Assembly (NCBI GenBank): GCA_921293015.1
Contig: OV121084.1
Span: 50,131,864 to 50,195,863, forward strand
Source: Phorcus lineatus
Taxonomy: Eukaryota > Mollusca > Gastropoda > Trochida > Trochidae
Reading direction: 5' to 3'
Length of the DNA: 64,000 bases
A program made the translations under genes and the position numbers. Positions 1 to 26,994 of the stretch are shown in pieces; within the stretch, counting starts at the first letter, position 1; the number at the start of each line of letters is the position of its first letter. The notes under the pieces are model-generated. The model ran no database searches. It saw only the letters and a list, made by a program, of their open reading frames with translations, and was not told the DNA's origin.

Positions 1-14306
<14,306 letters not shown>

Positions 14307-15140
14307 TCACCACGGCAACTGACATGACCAGTTGATGGAGTTTGTATCAGTATGTTTGTGGTCACACTTACATGCTGAACTAATCAGTTTTCAAACAATT
14401 GCAAACTTTGACTTTTATTGGATATATTTATCTTGAATAAGCAGGCTGCATGTTTACTTTAAGGGGGAAATAATGCATTGAGGCGATTCACTGAGATTTT
14501 AAAGTTCGAAGTGCAATTTCCAGATTGTGTGTCAGTATGCTTGAAAGGTATCAAGTGATAACAGATTTGTCTTCTTTTCTATGTCTTAGAATTGTTTTTG
14601 TTGTTTAAAGGACATAGTTGTTTGATATCAACCTCTTTCAAGAATGCATTTGAATCAAGAATGCACTTAAAGTTAGTTATTAGAAGAGCAGATAATGAAA
14701 TTTAAATACTAAGTTCACAATAACCAACATATATAATGCTTTCGATGCTATTTATGCAAATATTAGTCTCTAAAATGTTTGGTCTCGTTATTTACATACT
14801 TGTATAAAAAATTAAATTAAAGTCTGTAAATAAAAACCCTGGTTATAATTCATGTATGTTTGTTGAAGCCAAGCGTTTTTAGTCATCACTCTGAACAAAA
14901 CACATATTGTATATATTTATATATATATCCATGTGTATAAGCAGTATATTATGTACACAAGTATACTGTTACTTTTTAAACTGGGTTCACTATATTTAAT
15001 TAATTTTCATAGAATGATTATTTATTTCAAAGGTCATCAATGCTACCTTGATATCAAAGCATGCTTTTCAACCTTGTCGACAATTCTGTTTGAGGTATTG
15101 TTTTTGTAACTAGAAATAAAACTGTTGAATTGTTATAAGT
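14307..15140 (+). other. ZFPL1 3' untranslated region with poly(A) signal
   Basis: The sequence after the TGA at 14304-14306 has no splice-like exon. The strongest polyadenylation signal is aataaa at 15115-15120. An earlier aataaa sits near 14829 and later ones near 15431 and 16735. The exact 3' end cannot be chosen from sequence alone. Confidence 0.5.
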
Positions 15141-15599
15141 TATTCATTTTTGTCATGTTGCTATTAAAACAAATATTTCTTAATGTGAATGATTGTGATT
15201 GTCTACAAGAATTAATGACTATTTCAAGATTTTGTATGGATTTTATCTTCATTGTGGGAAGGTTGTCATTCTCTTTTTACTGAACTTTTGTTTTGTTGTG
15301 AACAGTTTGTGAATGAATGATGGCCAATTTTACATTGTTTAAGATTTTCTGCATAATATGTTATTTCTTAAAGATGTAATGGGTAACTACTTCGTGTGTC
15401 ATATTTTATTTGAATCAGTTAAATTGGACAAAATAAATATCAATGTCTAGTTAGAAAACTATTATTTGTTCGAATAACAAATTATTTGAACAAGCATTTT
15501 CAATGGTTTTAGGATTTGGTTTGTTTAAACATGAATTTTAGATATTTATCTGATTTCCGATTAAATCAAATTCAATCTTTGCATAGCTAGGCATCTTAA

Positions 15600-16074
15600 A
15601 GAGCCACTCCGTGATTATCATAACATATTTTTTATCTTTGATACGAACCTAAATGTCATATGTGGTGATATAAAATCAAAACATCTTAACATTTCATGTC
15701 CAAAAGACATATATATATATATGACAGATACTGGTTTTCCATGAAAATCTATAAACAGCCTTATAAATGCACAGAGGTGTAGATATCACGTCCAATATAT
15801 ATGGATACTAGTTATACAACCTAACAAACACTATCAACTCCTAATTGCCCTCCTGGCTGTTTTAGATAAGTCTCTAAAATAACGTTTGACTATTTGACGT
15901 GCGCCACTGTTCGGTTTTCGATCATGATTGCGACGTTCTACCTTCATAGTGTCACTGTAAAAAACCAACAAGCTTTAAAATGAGTCTTTTTGGTAACAGT
16001 CGATACTTCGCGATCAAATGACACCATTGATTCAGTTTGGCATTTATGACTCCAACAACTCACGGAGTGGCTCT
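15600..16074. mobile_element. 475-bp TTAA-flanked MITE (piggyBac-like target site)
   Basis: Terminal inverted repeats AGAGCCACTCCGTGA and TCACGGAGTGGCTCT sit at 15600 and 16074, flanked by TTAA at 15596-15599 and 16075-16078. There is no transposase frame. TTAA duplication is the hallmark of piggyBac-type insertion. Two other families in this window (36783-37125, 37501-37956) use the same target. Confidence 0.82.
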
Positions 16075-17360
16075 TTAAGAAATTTCATTTTTTGCAGGGC
16101 TCAGCTGTTATTTTAGATGCCAGAGCTCTTTTTATGAAGATCCAGAAAAAATGGATCTGTGAGTCAGGTTGTTCTTTTAGATAAAAGGAAACTGGCATTA
16201 TTATACATCTTCCTACTCAAGGTTGATAGTTTGATAACTGCTTGCTACATATTGATCTTGTCATTCCTCAGGATGAAAGCTAGAACAAACTATCATAGTC
16301 CACATAGTCGAGTGTACTTTCAAATATATATAGTGCAATCAACTCCGAGAAGAACCCAGAAAAAACACCATTAATGTAGGGGATGTTTTTAATAAAGCTC
16401 CAATACATACATCAAAATTGTTCAACTCTTTTAGGTCTTGTAGTGTTGTAGATGTGTTGTTAAACACAGGGTGACTACATTTACAGTGGAATGTTGTTAC
16501 CACTCTGATGTTTTTGTGCTGAAACTGGGAACGAGCTTCATGATCATGCAGTTTTTGTTCTTGCGTGGGAAAATGTCTGTGTGAATGTTTGCAAGAGCTT
16601 GTTATTTATACTGATGTCAGATAAAAATGAATACCTTGTACATTCTGTGTATCACCTGGGACACAAACATGTATATAAAAATGGTGTACATCATGTTGAA
16701 TGTATTGGAAACATTTCATTATATAAATCTGTGGAAATAAAACTGAAAATTGGATATCTTGTTTGTTTTATTCTTGAAGGGAAAAGAATATACGAGCATA
16801 CATTATTGTAATTTATAATCCAAAATGAGGCCAACAGAAATCCTCTTTACAGCCATTTTCTGTCTACAATATTGCTGTTCCAAACAGAAAGAAGTTATTA
16901 TGCTCAGTGCACTATATACCTTAGTCTTACTGAAATAATCTAGAAAACATTAACCAGGACATGAAGACAATAATAGATTTAGATTTGACCAGAATTTTGC
17001 ACTTTTATTGCAAAGAGAAGTCTGCTTTGTTGTCCAGCCAAAGGCAAACCCACAAGCTTCCGGTATACAGAGTCAATTAAGATCCGGGATTGTACTTATC
17101 AAATGGTTTCTTTCATGACATCACGGCATCATACATTAACAACAATGGCATCAGAAGAAACTTAATAGACTTTCAAAACTCAAATTTCAATCACTGAACA
17201 ATCACAGCTTGTGGCTAAGGTCAAGGTCCAAAGGTCAAAGGCTTGAAAAAAGTATTTTATTCAATTGATCTTTCAGTAACTTAAAGTAACAAAGCCAAAG
17301 GCTTATTACTGACCAAATATATACCCACAGTCATGAGGACTAAATGAAGAGCTCTTATTC

Positions 17361-17480
17361 CACAGGGGCGTGAATCGCTTAGAAATAGCTTTAGAAAGAC
17401 ATAATTATATAGTGTTAGGGTAGGGTCTATAGGTATATATGTCTTTCTAAAGCTATTTCTATACGATACCTGCCCCTGTG
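17361..17480. mobile_element. 120-bp hAT-type MITE with 8-bp duplication
   Basis: The ends CACAGGGGC and GCCCCTGTG lead into ~44-bp inverted repeats sharing TAGAAATAGCTTTAGAAAGA. The element is flanked by the exact 8-bp direct repeat tcttattc at 17353-17360 and 17481-17488. The 8-bp target and CA-starting ends fit the hAT superfamily. The element is nearly all stem. Confidence 0.85.
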
Positions 17481-19855
17481 TCTTATTCAAGAGACATTAT
17501 CCTCAAAGTATTCTTTAAATCATGTTTTTCGATATGTAGACCAATTATGAACATCAATAACTTAATCAGTTTGCATGAATTCAACTCAATGGAATATTGC
17601 TTTTCCCAACATTATTTGTCTATGTAATTTGTTAATTATAGTTATACATTCAGTAAGTTTCAAGGATATTTACAAAATGTTTATTTTATTCATATAACCG
17701 TATTTTACGTTTGACCTTTTTTGAAATATAATCAACATATGATACATATTATATACTTAGCGTATATGATTAGAAGTTTGTATGGTGGTATTCATATCAA
17801 CATAATTCAAAAGAAAAAATATTTTTACTTTTAATCCAGCCAGTACTGATCAGTGCAGCTTGGCTTTCCAATAGACAACTGAAGACCATCCTATATATTC
17901 CGAGTATATGTTCTGATAATTCTACAATTTATAAAGCAGAATTATCGGAACGTGTACTCTGGATTATCGAGGATGACCGCAAATGTGAATAACTTTAACT
18001 ACAACAATATTTTTATCCAATAGCCTACGATTTTGAAAATTGAAATGATGGGGAATAAAATACAATTTATGTAAATTTTATCTTATCAAAGACTTATCAA
18101 AAACAAAATGTGGAGACAAGTTAACCGTCCGATTTGGCTAAGAATCCAACGAGATTTGTGGGAACGATTAATTTTGGTTACGAATTCACCGTCTCCTGTT
18201 CCCCAACGAGCTCTGTGCACTGTGGTTCGGTGCAAGGAGCTACACTTCACAAAGTGGACTGGGTGTCGCTGAATATGTTGTCTAACTGTTGATTACGAAT
18301 ATAAATAGATTTTTCACTGGCTTTTAAAGGATTTATTTAGATATACTTATACAAAACTAACAGTTAAATACCCTAAAAAGACCAAACATTGAATGTGTCG
18401 ATATGTTGAAATAAGTGAAATGAACCGAATTGCGGCAAGTGACCCCAGGTCATGTTTAGCTGGCCTTCACTTCGTCGAATGCCACGATCATGTAATAAAC
18501 TTTCGACAGTAATGGCAATACTTATGAATGTATCACACGATTGTTGATGAATCTGTATTCCAGAAATGCCATAAGTCCATCGGAAACTTGAAAGAAGAAA
18601 TGTTATAAAATCGCAAGGTAAAGTAAAGTGGCTTTACGTCGCGTTAGAACTAACCTAATGATTGTATGTTATTGTCGGTACTGCCAACGATAGGTAATAA
18701 TTATGAATCCCCATAATTGAATGGATGGTTGTTTTTATTTCATTTTTATGGAAGAAAGGTTACAGAAGACATATCTGTCTATACATTTATATAATCAATC
18801 ATAATAACAACATAATTCGGTTGAAAACTGTTATCAAGGTTGATATGTGATGGCACTTTTCATCCAAAAGAAAACTGAGAGAAGTAGGCTCTATAGGCCT
18901 TCATCGAATTTAAGAATTTTGAAAGCTTTACTGCAACGTGTAAAGATATTGATGATCTGTCAAATAATTAATTTTAGATTTGTGACATTGTGAATTTAAA
19001 CACATAGACAAATTATGATTGTCACTTTTTAAAACTGAAATGGTGAAGAGAAATATTAGATTAAACTTGAATGATGGTTAACATCACATTAAAAGTCCCT
19101 AAAAGCTAAAAACTAATGTGTTAATGAGGTAGTATACAAGAAATTTTTTTTAGAGAAAAATGTAAATCAAGCGAATTTGCTATTGATGACACAGAGCTAA
19201 AATAACTTATCATTATGAGAATCAGGCTCATCACCACTATGTATAAGTAAAATCAGAGCTATCCAACTGCTAAGTGGAAATACACTGACCACTTAACTTT
19301 ATATTTGGCTGTTATCAAATGAATAGATAAACCCTCATTGTTATATTGTTATAGTTTATGATAATGGATATGCAAAATAAGGTATCTACTTATCCAATAG
19401 ACGACTTATATCCCTTTGATTTATTCACAATGGTAAATTATGTGTCAAGAAAGCTTTGCTGATATCAAATAAGTAACAAACACTTATTTCCAACCTTCTG
19501 ATTTGACAATCAATTAGAGTGGTACAGTTCTAATGCGGAGCTTGCAACATCTATAACAATTAGAGCTACTGGTGTAATGATTCATCAATAGTATCAATGT
19601 TTGCCTCCTCAATAGTAGACTACTACAGGATACATATGCATCGATACAAAACTTTTTTATACAATAAATAATTGCCATAATTGCATCTTATATTATCTCG
19701 CCTAATTAAACTTGAATCTGGCTATACCATCTCAGGACTAAGGCCACTATACAGCTCTAATTAAAACTGTGACAGTATATCATTGTTTGAGAATGATGAT
19801 ACATAATCTGACAATAAACATATCGTGATACAGTCTCTAGCTCTGTATATAAAAC

Positions 19856-19890
19856 TATATATATATATATATATATATATAGATATATAT
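19856..19890. repeat. (AT)n microsatellite
   Basis: A run of about 17 TA units is interrupted once by a G. Confidence 0.9.
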
Positions 19891-20537
19891 TGTTGACTTT
19901 AGAATTGTTTATTTTCCCTAAAAAGTCAAGGTGCTTGTCAAATGTTAGTCTTTCTTGTTAGCAAAAAATCCTTGAAAATAGTTTAACATGACTGTATAGT
20001 ATCATATGGAATCGCTGGTAATGAGATATTGTGTTACGTACAAAATTTCTGTATCTATGCACGTCAAATAACTATAAATTACCAACAACTTTACTCTTTC
20101 TGAAATATTTGAAACAAAAATATCGAGCTGATCATAAAACACATTTAGAGCATTAAACAAACAGGTTTAAAGTCATTAATGAAAAGAAGAATTAATTTTT
20201 GTGATGGGGAAAAGTATTAATTGATTTTGGGACACAATTAAAAACAACCACTGCTACTTCAGTCCATTTTACATCTTAAACCTATAACTTATCCTTTGAA
20301 CAAGTCATATCTTATCTTTATCTTTGTGTTTCTAATATGTATTCTATTTAAATCCATTTGGCACTTATTGTATTGAACAGTTTACATCAGTTTATAGCGA
20401 TAATATTGCAGAGTCCTAGGAGTAATGTGTCAAGTACATAACTAGAGTCAATAACAGCAGAATTCTGTCAGAGATTTAGCTAAATTCATATTATTTAAAG
20501 ATGATTTATTATGGCAATTTTCAGACAGATTGCAACA

Positions 20538-23500
20538 ATGCATACATTACAGCGGTTTGTGGATAGATCCAGAGATATTGGAAGAACAAAACCAGCAACC
20601 CAAACTATCAGGTGAATTATTTAACTTTTCTAACACTTTACAAATCATTTCGTAAAAAAACAGCATACCTGCTACTCAGATATTCTCTGCTTGATGTAAT
20701 TCATGCCTGTATCCATTACTGCCTGTTTCAAGTCTTGTCACATTGCGCCTTAATGCGTGGTTTGAGAAAAAACTCTCATCAGCAATTATTAGTAATCTCT
20801 GGAAGATTTTAAAAGATCTATCAAGTTCAGTTGCAGTTGGCCGAAGTGCTAGCTCCAAAAATTTTAGGAAATCCGCAAGGCTTGAATAAGCCAGGGGTTG
20901 AGACTGTCACAAATTATGTGCCGGAAATTGTTACGCCCTGTTTAGCCTTTAATTGTATTTAAACCTCCAAGTGGCTTTAGTACTTAAATCACAATATCAA
21001 TGCAATGATGTTTTGTAATCCTGATGGGTGTGATCACCCCCCAAAAGAATCTCTTCAAGCTTTCAATTAAACAATATTTTTGTGAAAATAAGACTTTGAT
21101 AAATTTGTTAGATTTATAATTAATTATTAACATTCCGGGTTTATGCATTATTTATATGTCTTTGTCTCGCATCACAACATGTGTTGTATATCATCAAACT
21201 CAGGCACAACAATGAATTCCTTCACAGGTTGATGTCCAAAACCCACTATGAAGTCCTCGGTGTTGAAAAAACAGCTTCATCAGATGACATCAGGAAGGCT
21301 TTTTTAGGTCTTTCCAAACAGGTAGCTATTGCATGTACATACTATCTTCATAAATAAATATAGTTGAGTTTGTCTTTGTGTTTGTCAAATATTGGAACAA
21401 AATAGATTAATGTGGTATAGAAGTAGAAGTTTTGTAAATCATTGCAGAAATGTCAATTATAATTTCTAATTTACATCTTTTTTTTTCTTTCAAACTATAG
21501 TAAATGATTTGGAATGCTGAAATGCTTTGTACATGTATATGTTTTGGCCAATGTTTTTTTGTGAAAAGTAGAATTTGTTTACTCAGAGGCCCATGATCAT
21601 GATAACTAACAGTCCTATAAATATGAAATCTCTAGTGTAGACAAATCGGCAATTATTGATAAAAAATCATAATTAATAGATCTTTTAGATTTCTGACCAC
21701 TCCTAGATTTTCAATTTTCACTCTGGCTGTAAAATGTTTTCTTGCTTGATACTTGATAATTTCTTCTATTAAGGTGTTTTACTATAGATGTAAGTTTAGG
21801 GACTTAATTAGCATAATGTGAATATAATAAGTAAATGATTTCTTGCAATTTTCATTTCAACTCGGCACAGGCTTAGTTGCTACTTGTCACTTAAGAAAGT
21901 AATATTTGCATGAAAGTCATTTCTAAATCTATAATCTCATCTCACCTGAGGGGCAGGATAGCGCAGTGGTAAGAGCGTTCGGCTTCTGATCAGGAGGTCC
22001 GTGGTTTGAATCCCGCCAGGGGCTCGGCAACTTTGTCTGCAGTAGAGATCTGTTCTAAACGCAGTCAGGTTTGGGTGCAATGCTACACTGAAATTCAGCG
22101 CAGTACCACCCATGGTTCACTAGTTCCAGCCGATGCTCGCAGGTTTCACCGCAATGCATATCCACAATGGTGTTGCAGGCTTTCTCCCTGCAATAATACT
22201 AGCAGCCGCGATATAAGTGAAATAATCTTGAAAGCGGCGTTAAACACCGACTCATCTCACCTCACCTCATCTCACCTGTTGTCAGTTACATCCAGATGTC
22301 AACACAAGTGACCCGGAGACACATGAGAAGTTTGTGAAGGTCAATGAGGCATACACAACACTCAGCAAACCTGGTACAAGACAGCAGTATGACCGTAGTC
22401 TTGTTGCGCGTATGTACAGTCAACATGCCGGGAGGTCTATGTACGGGACTCATGTTCATGATTCTACAAATCGTCCCGGACACAACTACGAACATGGGTG
22501 AGGGAACGTTTGTACATATCAGTGTTAATCATCCTCCGTAAATGTTCCTTGTAGAAATTTGATCTTACACTGATTGTCAAAGTACTATTTGTCAACATAT
22601 GAATTTGTCAATAATATTTTTGAATAATATTAAAGTTTTTTAAGGTTAGAAAAAAATAATAATAGTAGAGACAAATAAAGTCAGCTAATAATGAGTTTTA
22701 AGACTGAATCACATATCTTGATGAAATCTGCACTTAACAAAAATTTGTTGCAATGAATAAGAATCAATTGCAGTGACGGTGAGGAGCGGATCTTTTGGGA
22801 TGAGACAATCTGGCACATGCGAGACCGTCAGAAGGATGGAGAGTATCGCTACAAGGACGGGTCGTATTACGGAGTGCGTGGCATGAAGAGAGTACCCAAC
22901 TCTTACATCATGGCGGGTTGTGTAGGAATTATGATGATAGGAGCTATGATACACTACTTTGCAGTCAAGTGAGTAATTACTGTTTTCAATATTTGTTATT
23001 ATTTATCATTGTGATAAGATGTTTTTAAACTGCATTGCTGATGTCAGTTTTACTTGCGTTTCGTATATATCAATTTCAAGACACCTATGTCAACTGATCT
23101 TCAGAAAAATGATCAGTTATGAAATTTTTACAAATTAAGCAGTTGTAAATGATGATAAGGACAGCAACTGTTAATTCAGAGTTCAGAGTCTTGGCTCTCT
23201 TAATGTGTTAGAAGCCTTTAATAGGCATTATGTTTATAATATTCCTAATAATCTCCTGAATTTGTATGAAATAAGATTAATTATTTGATAGTCCAAATAA
23301 AATTGAAGATGTTTCTCAGTAGGAGGTGCTCTACTCAGGGATTTTATGACTGCTTCATTGAATTTTCCTATGTTTATGTTTTTATATAATATTGACTGTT
23401 TTACAAATGTTTGTGAGTCATTTGTGAGACAAATGTTTAAGGCAGGAAGGGAAAAAAAGCAACATTGGTCTAGTTTAAATGAAAAGTTGCTGAAATGTTT

Positions 23501-25050
23501 CAGCTGAAGACACATGGCTAGGAATACAAATAAAAATTTAAAAAATTGTTGATGATCAGGAAAATTGGTAACACTTGATTGAAGAGGAATTCTTGAAGGC
23601 ATTTTTCCATCAAATTTTTCAAATCATTTGAAGCAATCCAAAAGTCCATTTGATATTTGATTGGTTATATTGCATAAATGGTTCCTTGCTTCAGTATATA
23701 TATTCAATTGGTACTCAATCAACTGTGCATCAAAGGTAAAATTACTGATAATCTTATTTTTTCTAGCTAAAAAGAATGTTTAAGATGAAAAATGAACATA
23801 ACAAATGCTATCATGTGAAATGATAAACATGAAAATGAATGATTGATGAAAAATCAAATTGATGTAGATAATGATTAGTATTTTAGATATATAATGTTTT
23901 TATCTTTCAGAACCAGTAGAGATATGCACAAAAAAGTTCTAGATGCAAAGGACAAGAAACACCATGCTATCTATACCTCTGCTAAGACACAAGCAAGGTA
24001 AATCAATCCGAACAAATGTCAATTATCTAAAAAAACCTTTCTTCAAGTTTTGAGTAAGGAGTTTTTATATTTTCTTCACTTTAAGTTTTATCCCCCAGCA
24101 AGGATTTAAGTGAGCGATGTCTGTCTGTCTGTCTATCTGTCTGTTACAGATCTCTGCTCAAAAACTGATTGCTTGATAACTAAAAATTTACTAAGACTCT
24201 TGGTTGTTGAAGATGTAACTAGGTTTAAAGAGAAGGATAAATAGGTCTTGATTTTCCACATGGGGTCTAGGCATAGAATTTATATTGATATGTCAGCAAT
24301 CGGCAATGCCTTGTCATGCTCCAGCAAAGTTTTCCACTCTCAAAGTACGAAGGAACCATTGTTTTTAACGCATGGGCACTTTTCTGTGTCAAATTTTGAA
24401 ATTTTCAAGAACCAAAATACCTCTAATATAAAGCTGAATTATCCCCACAAATGTTGATTCCTAAAAAAATATCCTAAATTTAGATCTGTTTTACTTCAAT
24501 TCATTAATTATTGTAGAGTAATGGTTAAATCTAAATATCTTTCAGGGATTGTCAATATAAAAAAATAAGGAAATGGATCATAAATAATTATATCTTTGTT
24601 GTGATGCCTTATATGAGCCCATTTTTGTGTCTCATCCAAGACAAAAATGGCTGAAATTTTGCCCAAGTGACACTTCTAAAACCTGTTGTCTATCTCTCAC
24701 TATGCCTTTCTTTCCGTCTGTTCCCTCATCCTTTCGATCCCTTTCTCCCTTATCTGTCCACTCTCTTTTGGATGCTTGTCATCCACGTGTTTAATAACTG
24801 AAATATTGTTCAAAGCACGTTAAACCCCAACTCACTCACTCACTCACTCACTAAACAATAACTCATGTATCATAACAATTGTGAAGTATTCTTGGTGCAT
24901 CAAAAGATAAGTGACCTGCTCTGATGTTTCCTTCTATAAATTCTGTGCTGCAGAACACACGGCAATGATCTACAGCTCACTCTCCTGAAGGCCAGATTGA
25001 TGAAGGAGAAACAGTTGAGAGATGAACCAACTTCTACAAAGAAAGACTGA
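20538..25050 (+). CDS. DNAJC4: DnaJ homolog subfamily C member 4 (DNAJC4), six coding exons
   Basis: Coding exons are 20538-20611, 21228-21321, 22286-22497, 22774-22968, 23911-23997 and 24954-25050, giving 252 aa (human is about 241). The J domain spans about residues 30-92: HYEVLGVEKTASSDDIRKAF, the invariant HPD at 58-60, then FVKVNEAYTTLSKPGTRQQY. One membrane span (YIMAGCVGIMMIGAMIHYFA) lies at about 171-190, followed by a basic helical tail. This order, J domain then a distant single span, is that of DNAJC4. J proteins stimulate Hsp70 ATPase through HPD; the specific client of DNAJC4 is not known to me. Exon 1 encodes an Arg-containing leader. If exon 1 is wrong, translation could start at Met27. 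After the stop, AAGG|gtgagt at 25054 looks like a splice donor, so the 3' untranslated region may be spliced. Confidence 0.93.
21949..22265 (+). mobile_element. tRNA-derived SINE next to DNAJC4 exon 3
   Basis: This is a full-length copy of the family at 9318: head gcaggatagcgcagtggtaa, B-box-like ggtttgaatcc, tail gcggcgttaaacaccgactc. The 13-bp target duplication ctcatctcacctg lies at 21936-21948 and 22266-22278. The right copy ends 7 bases before DNAJC4 exon 3, so the insertion displaced the upstream part of that splice acceptor region while the duplication kept the last 20 bases. Confidence 0.9.
24083..24200. repeat. Degenerate repeat with (CTGT)n
   Basis: A ccccc-containing lead (tatcccccagcaagg) is followed by a CTGT microsatellite at about 24120-24145 and text resembling the units of the foldback array (gattgcttgataact). 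It lies in DNAJC4 intron 5. Confidence 0.5.
24690..24850 (+). mobile_element. LINE/SINE 3' tail fragment
   Basis: Closely matches 40680-40828: cactatgcctttctttccgt, tttggatgcttgtca, cacgtgtttaataactgaaa, then an ACTC-repeat end. The last ~30 bases are shared with the tRNA-derived SINEs, as expected if SINEs borrow the tail of a partner LINE. No reverse transcriptase frame is present. Confidence 0.65.
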
Positions 25051-25590
25051 AAGGGTGAGTCACATTAGTAGGGTGAGCCAAAATTGAAGCGTGGGACTCC
25101 TTTCCCAATGAAGATTATAGATTATTCATTAGAAGTCTAAGGTGATTCACATGTTGAGTCTCAGTGTTTGCTACTAAACACAGGTTATAAACTTATTTTC
25201 TTCCACATATACTTTGGGATTATCAATTAGATTTGATGACTCTGTGGCCCCTCATTACAGGACCTCTAAAAACTTTTCTTAAGAAAAAAAGGCCCTGAAG
25301 GCTAGAATGTTGTTGACTCTTTGAGCAATGTGGACTTTAGATTGTAGCTTTGAACTCCTTGACTCCGTAAGAAGTACCAAAACCTAAAGCACTGTACCCA
25401 TTTCCTCTAAAATTACGAAGTCTAAGAAGCTATAAGTCTTTGCACTGACACCTCAGTTATTAAGTATGATACATGGTGGAATATGTGATTTTGTAGGCTA
25501 AACCTATCATATTTATATCATACAGCCTGATGAAATACAAAGCCAATTGCTTTATTTTTATCACTATTAAATATTTGACTCTCATCAACT
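25051..25590. other. DNAJC4 3' flank
   Basis: No coding exon is seen. About 25230-25330 resembles one unit of the diverged repeat at 36060-36640 (gactctgtggcccctcatta…). Confidence 0.4.
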
Positions 25591-25591
25591 T

Positions 25592-25793
25592 GAGGGGTGG
25601 GATAGCACAGTGGTTATCGCATTTGAATCCCGGACCTCATTTAATTTCAGTGCAGTACCACCCATGGTTCCCTAGTTCCAGCAGATGCTGACAGGCTTCA
25701 CTACAATACATAGCCACTATGTTGTTACGGGCTTTTTTCCTGCAATAATACTAGCAGCGGCGATTTAAGTCAGATACTCTTGAAAGCGGCGTC
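25592..25793 (+). mobile_element. Internally deleted tRNA-derived SINE
   Basis: The head (gggtgggatagcacagtggt) and 3' half are present, but about 90 bases between the B-box and the body are missing. It is flanked by an 11-bp imperfect duplication, tcaacttgagg at left and tcaatttgagg at right. Confidence 0.8.
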
Positions 25794-25811
25794 AATTTGA
25801 GGTGAAATTAA

Positions 25812-26095
25812 AGTGACACGGAGTATGTTTCATGATTGTTTATGTCCCTTAAATAATAGTCAAAATACCATATGACTTGAGTTAAGTTCAAATCGATCCT
25901 CTAAACTTTCATTTTTATCTCTAAAATTTCAAAATAATGATATTTTCTTGTTTTCAATGATAAATGAAAAACAGCGATGTCTGGCTTAACTAATCAACAT
26001 TGTCAATTCAAATTTGTCATGGAAATTCATGAATATGTTATGATGTGTCATGGTTAACTGTTTTGATAATATTTTTGGCATTTTGGAGAAAAAGT
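25812..26095. mobile_element. Partial TTAA MITE copy
   Basis: It begins at TTAA (25808-25811) with AGTGACACGGAGTATGTTT and is collinear for about 170 bases with the complete element at 37501-37956. The right terminal repeat is not found, so the copy is truncated. It directly abuts the SINE at 25592. Confidence 0.65.
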
Positions 26096-26204
26096 GATGA
26101 TTACATTAGAATACTGTTAAAAAGTCCTTTCAGGCTCGTGTCTTCTAAACTAATCCCCTAAATTTTAATGAAATTTTTTGAGTTTGTCAAAAATATGTTA
26201 ATTA

Positions 26205-26379
26205 GGAGATAAACCAAGTGTGTTTGAAAATCAGAGACATGTTATACTGGATTGATAGCGAGTAAATTTTAAATTGAAACCGAACGCGCACGCGCAGCGT
26301 GAGGTTTCAATTTAAAATTTACTCGCTATCAATCCAGTATAACATGTCTCTGATTTTCAAACACCCTAGGTTTATCTCC
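26205..26379. repeat. 175-bp near-perfect DNA palindrome
   Basis: Two 77-bp arms (26205-26281 and 26303-26379) are inverted copies with only a few mismatches near the outer ends. They surround a 21-base GC-rich loop of alternating purine/pyrimidine (GCGCACGCGC). Related single arms occur near 29090-29140, so this is a mobile family. Confidence 0.85.
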
Positions 26380-26688
26380 ATTCTACCATGACGATTTTAA
26401 TGCTGAATTCTTTTTCATAGCAAAATACACAGTGTAAAATGTTCCGACTTCTGGAGACAAACATGAACTCGTCAGCATCGGGGATTTTGCATCATAGTAT
26501 TGAACTAAAATTAAACCGTTAACAAAGTTAAACCTAATACTGCGTGTTCACGAAATGGTTTCGTACTAGTATGTGGTACAAATGTAAATATCGAATCGTT
26601 TAAAAAGCCTTTTATCTTGTTTGATAGCAAACAAAGACCGCGACACCCCCTCATGACGCAAATGGATGACTCTAACAGTAGACCACTA

Positions 26689-26739
26689 TGACGTCGTAAT
26701 AGGGTTTATGACGTCAGAAGCGCTCGCGAAATGACGTCA
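26689..26739. promoter_or_regulatory. Cluster of three CRE-like sites
   Basis: TGACGTCG at 26689, TGACGTCA at 26709 and TGACGTCA at 26732 lie within 51 bases, in a locally CpG-containing stretch between the palindrome and the hAT element. They match the CREB/ATF palindrome. They may belong to a transposon-borne promoter; no downstream gene is certain. Confidence 0.4.
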
Positions 26740-26994
26740 TTGTTTTGTTGCCGTATTCGAAGGAATGCTGCTGCATGCCCAGTAGCGGAAAGCTTAGTTT
26801 ACGATGATTTTTCACTCAAATTTCTTGTTTTGTACAAAATACGACATAAAATTAAAACAATTTGCTCTCTCCGTGTAAACGCACGAAAACAAATACAATT
26901 AATTCCTTTTGGAAAGAGATTAATCCCACTTGCAAGCGGAATATCGACTCTGAAGTTACCAGTCGGATAGTCGGAAGTCAATGTATGTATTAAT

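Larger units (their letters stand above)
16079..20537. other. Intergenic region between ZFPL1 and DNAJC4
   Basis: There is no convincing coding exon. The region holds a 120-bp hAT MITE (17361-17480) and an AT dinucleotide run (19856-19890). About 18120-18480 is less AT-rich and carries the everted half-site pair TGACC-CCA-GGTCA near 18437. It could contain the DNAJC4 promoter or an untranslated first exon, but no transcript evidence is available. Confidence 0.4.

Noticed and set aside
23234-23602. A 122-codon minus-strand frame in DNAJC4 intron 4
   Set aside because: Low-complexity, no recognisable motif, and antisense within an intron.
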